A stretch of 64,000 bases of DNA from Botrytis cinerea B05.10 (Eukaryota; Ascomycota; Leotiomycetes; Helotiales; Sclerotiniaceae). How positions within the stretch are numbered: position 1 is the stretch's first letter; every line of letters starts with the position of its first letter. The DNA lies in the NCBI RefSeq assembly GCF_000143535.2, contig NC_037323.1:1488001-1552000 (forward strand). Direction: 5' to 3'. The notes under the pieces were generated by a model, which worked only from the letters and a program-made list of their open reading frames with translations, was not told where the DNA came from and searched no databases. Shown in pieces: positions 61,817-64,000 of this stretch. Both the position numbers and the translations under genes were made by a program.

Positions 61817-64000
61817 TTAATAATTATAACTAACCCCTTCAGCATTCAAACGGTCGGCATTGAGAATGTCGGCGATGGTATTGCCAGATTTTCGCTGGGG
61901 ATTACCGAAATTTCCCTCCCTTGCTTCATGGTATGCCACCAGGGGTGTTGATTCTTGAGGTTGTCTTCTCGCTGCGGTATGAGAATTTTCGTAGGCAAGG
62001 GGCTGGGTAGAGAAATCAAGAGGTCGAGGCCCGTTCACATACACTGTTGACCTAGTGGAAGGCACAAGATTTTCACTGTGAAAGTCCTGAGGGATGCTGA
62101 AAGGATTTTGACAGTCTCCCAATGGATCCAAAAAACTATCGTCTTGAGAATCGAAGGCAATGTAATTGCTTTCCAAATCCCAGGCATTCCGAGGGCCTGC
62201 AGAGTTGTCAAAGTTGAGACTCTTAAAATCCATGCCCGATCCCCGCTCATTGGATTCTATGGGAGCAATAGTCGGCCATCTCTCAAACTCGAAAGTGGTA
62301 AATCGAGAAGGAATTGGCGCTTGTACATGATTGCCATTGAATTCGAGTAGTTTTTGGTCAGAGAAATTTGAAAACCCTGTCATTGTAGCTGCTTTTTGCG
62401 TGATATCCACTCGACCTGATATTGTGAGCTATTGCTTTCGTAACAATCAATTTCACTTACGCAATTTAATTGGTCGCATGTTTTCAATCTCTTCAGGACC
62501 AAAGCTATCTCTCTGTGAATGCGGGTTTTCTGAATTTTGGCCTGTACAGGGCCTTGGTCGCTTTAGTAGATTTTGTACTGGAGTCATTGCAAGGACAGGA
62601 GACTTTTCAAACTCAGAGAGAGGAGAGCTTGTTCGACTACAGATTGCATCCGCTTGTAACTTGTGGCAATCGCCATTTGATATGTCCAGGCTCTCCGTTT
62701 CTAGATCACCTAACGATTTAGGAGTAGCTTGCGTGGTTGCAGCAGATATTTCATCCCCGCCAAGTCCATGGGGCTCAGTAAGGGTCATTTCGTCGCATTC
62801 TGGGTTTGTGATTTTTTGTTGGTTGCAACTATGTCTGAACATTTGCTTGCGGCCAAACCAGCTTCCACATTTAGAGCACACTTTACAAACTAAGGTCATT
62901 GGTTAGCTCATGGTTCAACATAGTACGTAGCTCTGCCATACTTTTCATTTTTTGGTGTTTGGTAACGCCCTCACTGGATGTAAACATCGCCCCACACTTT
63001 TCACAACTTGAGGACTTCGGTATCGCTGATCTTATTTCAGTTTCATCGACTGTAGAGATGTCGTAGAGATCTCCAGTTTCTATGTCAAGAGGGACGTTGC
63101 AATCCGTCTTAGGAGAATTGACATCCTTCACTTCGCGAGGAATGTTATCTCCCACCCCAAGAGCTCTGCCTTCTTGGCGATTCAACCTTGTTGATCTCCT
63201 GTTGGATTCTTGTCTTGATTTACTAGAATCTTTTTGTTGTAATTCTACTTCCGCAACCGTTGTCACTCTATTAGCATCGATTTTTCTTTTTGCGACTTCT
63301 ACCAAAAATTCAAGGGGAGATGTTTTTATTCCCTTGGTACCGCTCAATTCCGCATCGAATATTTTGTTCTTTTGATGTCGTTTATGTTTAGCAATGTCCG
63401 ACTTTCGAGTATATTTCTCATTGCATACACAACAAGGAGCTTGGCACCATACAGGTCCTGCATTCTATTAGTTCCAATAGTTCAAATACAAGGTAACTTA
63501 CTTTTCTTCAAGTGCTCTTCGAGCATTGCTCCTGGGTACAGGTTCAAGCAGGTCGAGCAATAGGATTCCGATTTTCTAGGCGTCTCACCACATTGCTTGA
63601 GTGTTTCCTGGGAATACTTATCTGTCTGATTAACGATCGATGGCCTAATACCCCGCTGCAATCTATTCTTCGTGGCGAACTTTATAATATTCGTCGTATC
63701 ACCAACGTATGCATTGATTCGATAGCGTTCTGCATTTCTTTCGGGGGTTTGTTTTTTTCCAAGTACAGTTTTTGATAGTGAATTGATTTCTTCATCGACA
63801 TCCCAACGACTTTTGTCAAATTCTGAACAATTATTAGCCCAGTCTATTATTCTCTGTCCAAATGAGTGATGACTTACCCTTTGAAACTACTACTTCACTT
63901 CTAAGACAGGACTTTTCCTCGCGAACTTGTCCCTCATGCACGATGAAATTGCTTGGGTTTACCATCCCTGCAGGATAATTCTGTTCTGAGGCAGTCTCCA
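61817..64000 (-). CDS. C2H2-like zinc-finger protein, 5' end outside window
   Basis: Five exons visible: >64000-63878, 63822-63502, 63457-62942, 62889-62461 and 62415-61817; about 661 residues are in the window and the start codon is not. Introns are 44-56 nt with good branch sites (for example GAGCTAACC before 62889). Four finger-like motifs are seen: CSTCLNLYPGAMLEEH, CCVCNEKYTRKSDIAKHKRH (the only full C2H2), CEKCGAMFTSSEGVTKH and CSKCGSWFGRKQMFRHSC. Three lack the usual second His or replace it with Cys. A basic NKIFD/KRK region and a Ser/Thr-rich, acidic C-terminal third suggest a nuclear DNA-binding regulator, which is inference. The last ~200 residues contain aromatic/acidic patches that could be an activation domain. 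No specific family name is recognised. Confidence 0.85.

Noticed and set aside
62331..62906. 191-codon open frame on the plus strand
   Set aside because: It lies antisense to zinc-finger exons that carry conserved cysteines and consistent splice phases.

Overview
This window is nuclear DNA from a filamentous ascomycete. The genes have short GT-AG introns (most 44-107 nt) with CTAAC/CTGAC-like branch sites. The intergenic spaces are long and rich in microsatellites. The gene set includes a filamentous-fungal Dicer-like 2, an NsdD/SUB-1-type GATA factor and a DUF7514 protein. The style fits Leotiomycetes, possibly Sclerotiniaceae such as Botrytis or Sclerotinia; that placement is inference from gene content, not from a search.

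Layout. Eleven protein-coding genes are supported. (1) Ime2/MAK-type protein kinase, minus, 2531-4961. (2) Stc1-domain protein, plus, 11397-12823, six exons. (3) DUF7514 protein, plus, 16506-18907. (4) Mitochondrial pyruvate dehydrogenase kinase-type enzyme, minus, 21018-22529. (5) Membrane-anchored SGNH-like protein of unknown role, plus, 24540-25774. (6) Dicer-like 2, minus, 26445-31327. (7) Glutamate-cysteine ligase, minus, 32307-34646. (8) NsdD/SUB-1/LTF1-type GATA factor, minus, 40858-42500. (9) An unrecognised 999-residue protein, minus, 55526-58525. (10) PGC1-like glycerophosphodiester phosphodiesterase, minus, 58957-60139. (11) A C2H2-like zinc-finger protein, minus, 61817 to beyond 64000, cut by the window edge. 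Exon coordinates are my own reconstructions from reading frame, splice signals and family conservation; phases were checked to join.

Between genes lie large stretches with no convincing gene: 4962-11396, 12824-16505, 34647-40857 and, most strikingly, about 13 kb (42501-55525) upstream of the GATA regulator. They hold many simple repeats, a candidate 386-bp MITE-like element between dcl2 and the glutamate-cysteine ligase gene (31657-32042), and a 130-bp tandem duplication at 54345-54600 whose second copy differs mostly by C-to-T and G-to-A changes, as repeat-induced point mutation would produce.

How the genes relate. There is no metabolic cluster. Two genes belong to small-RNA biology: dcl2 makes small RNAs, and Stc1-domain proteins connect RNAi to heterochromatin in fission yeast. 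Two are developmental regulators (the Ime2-like kinase and the NsdD-like GATA factor). The rest are housekeeping: pyruvate dehydrogenase control, glutathione synthesis and phosphatidylglycerol turnover.
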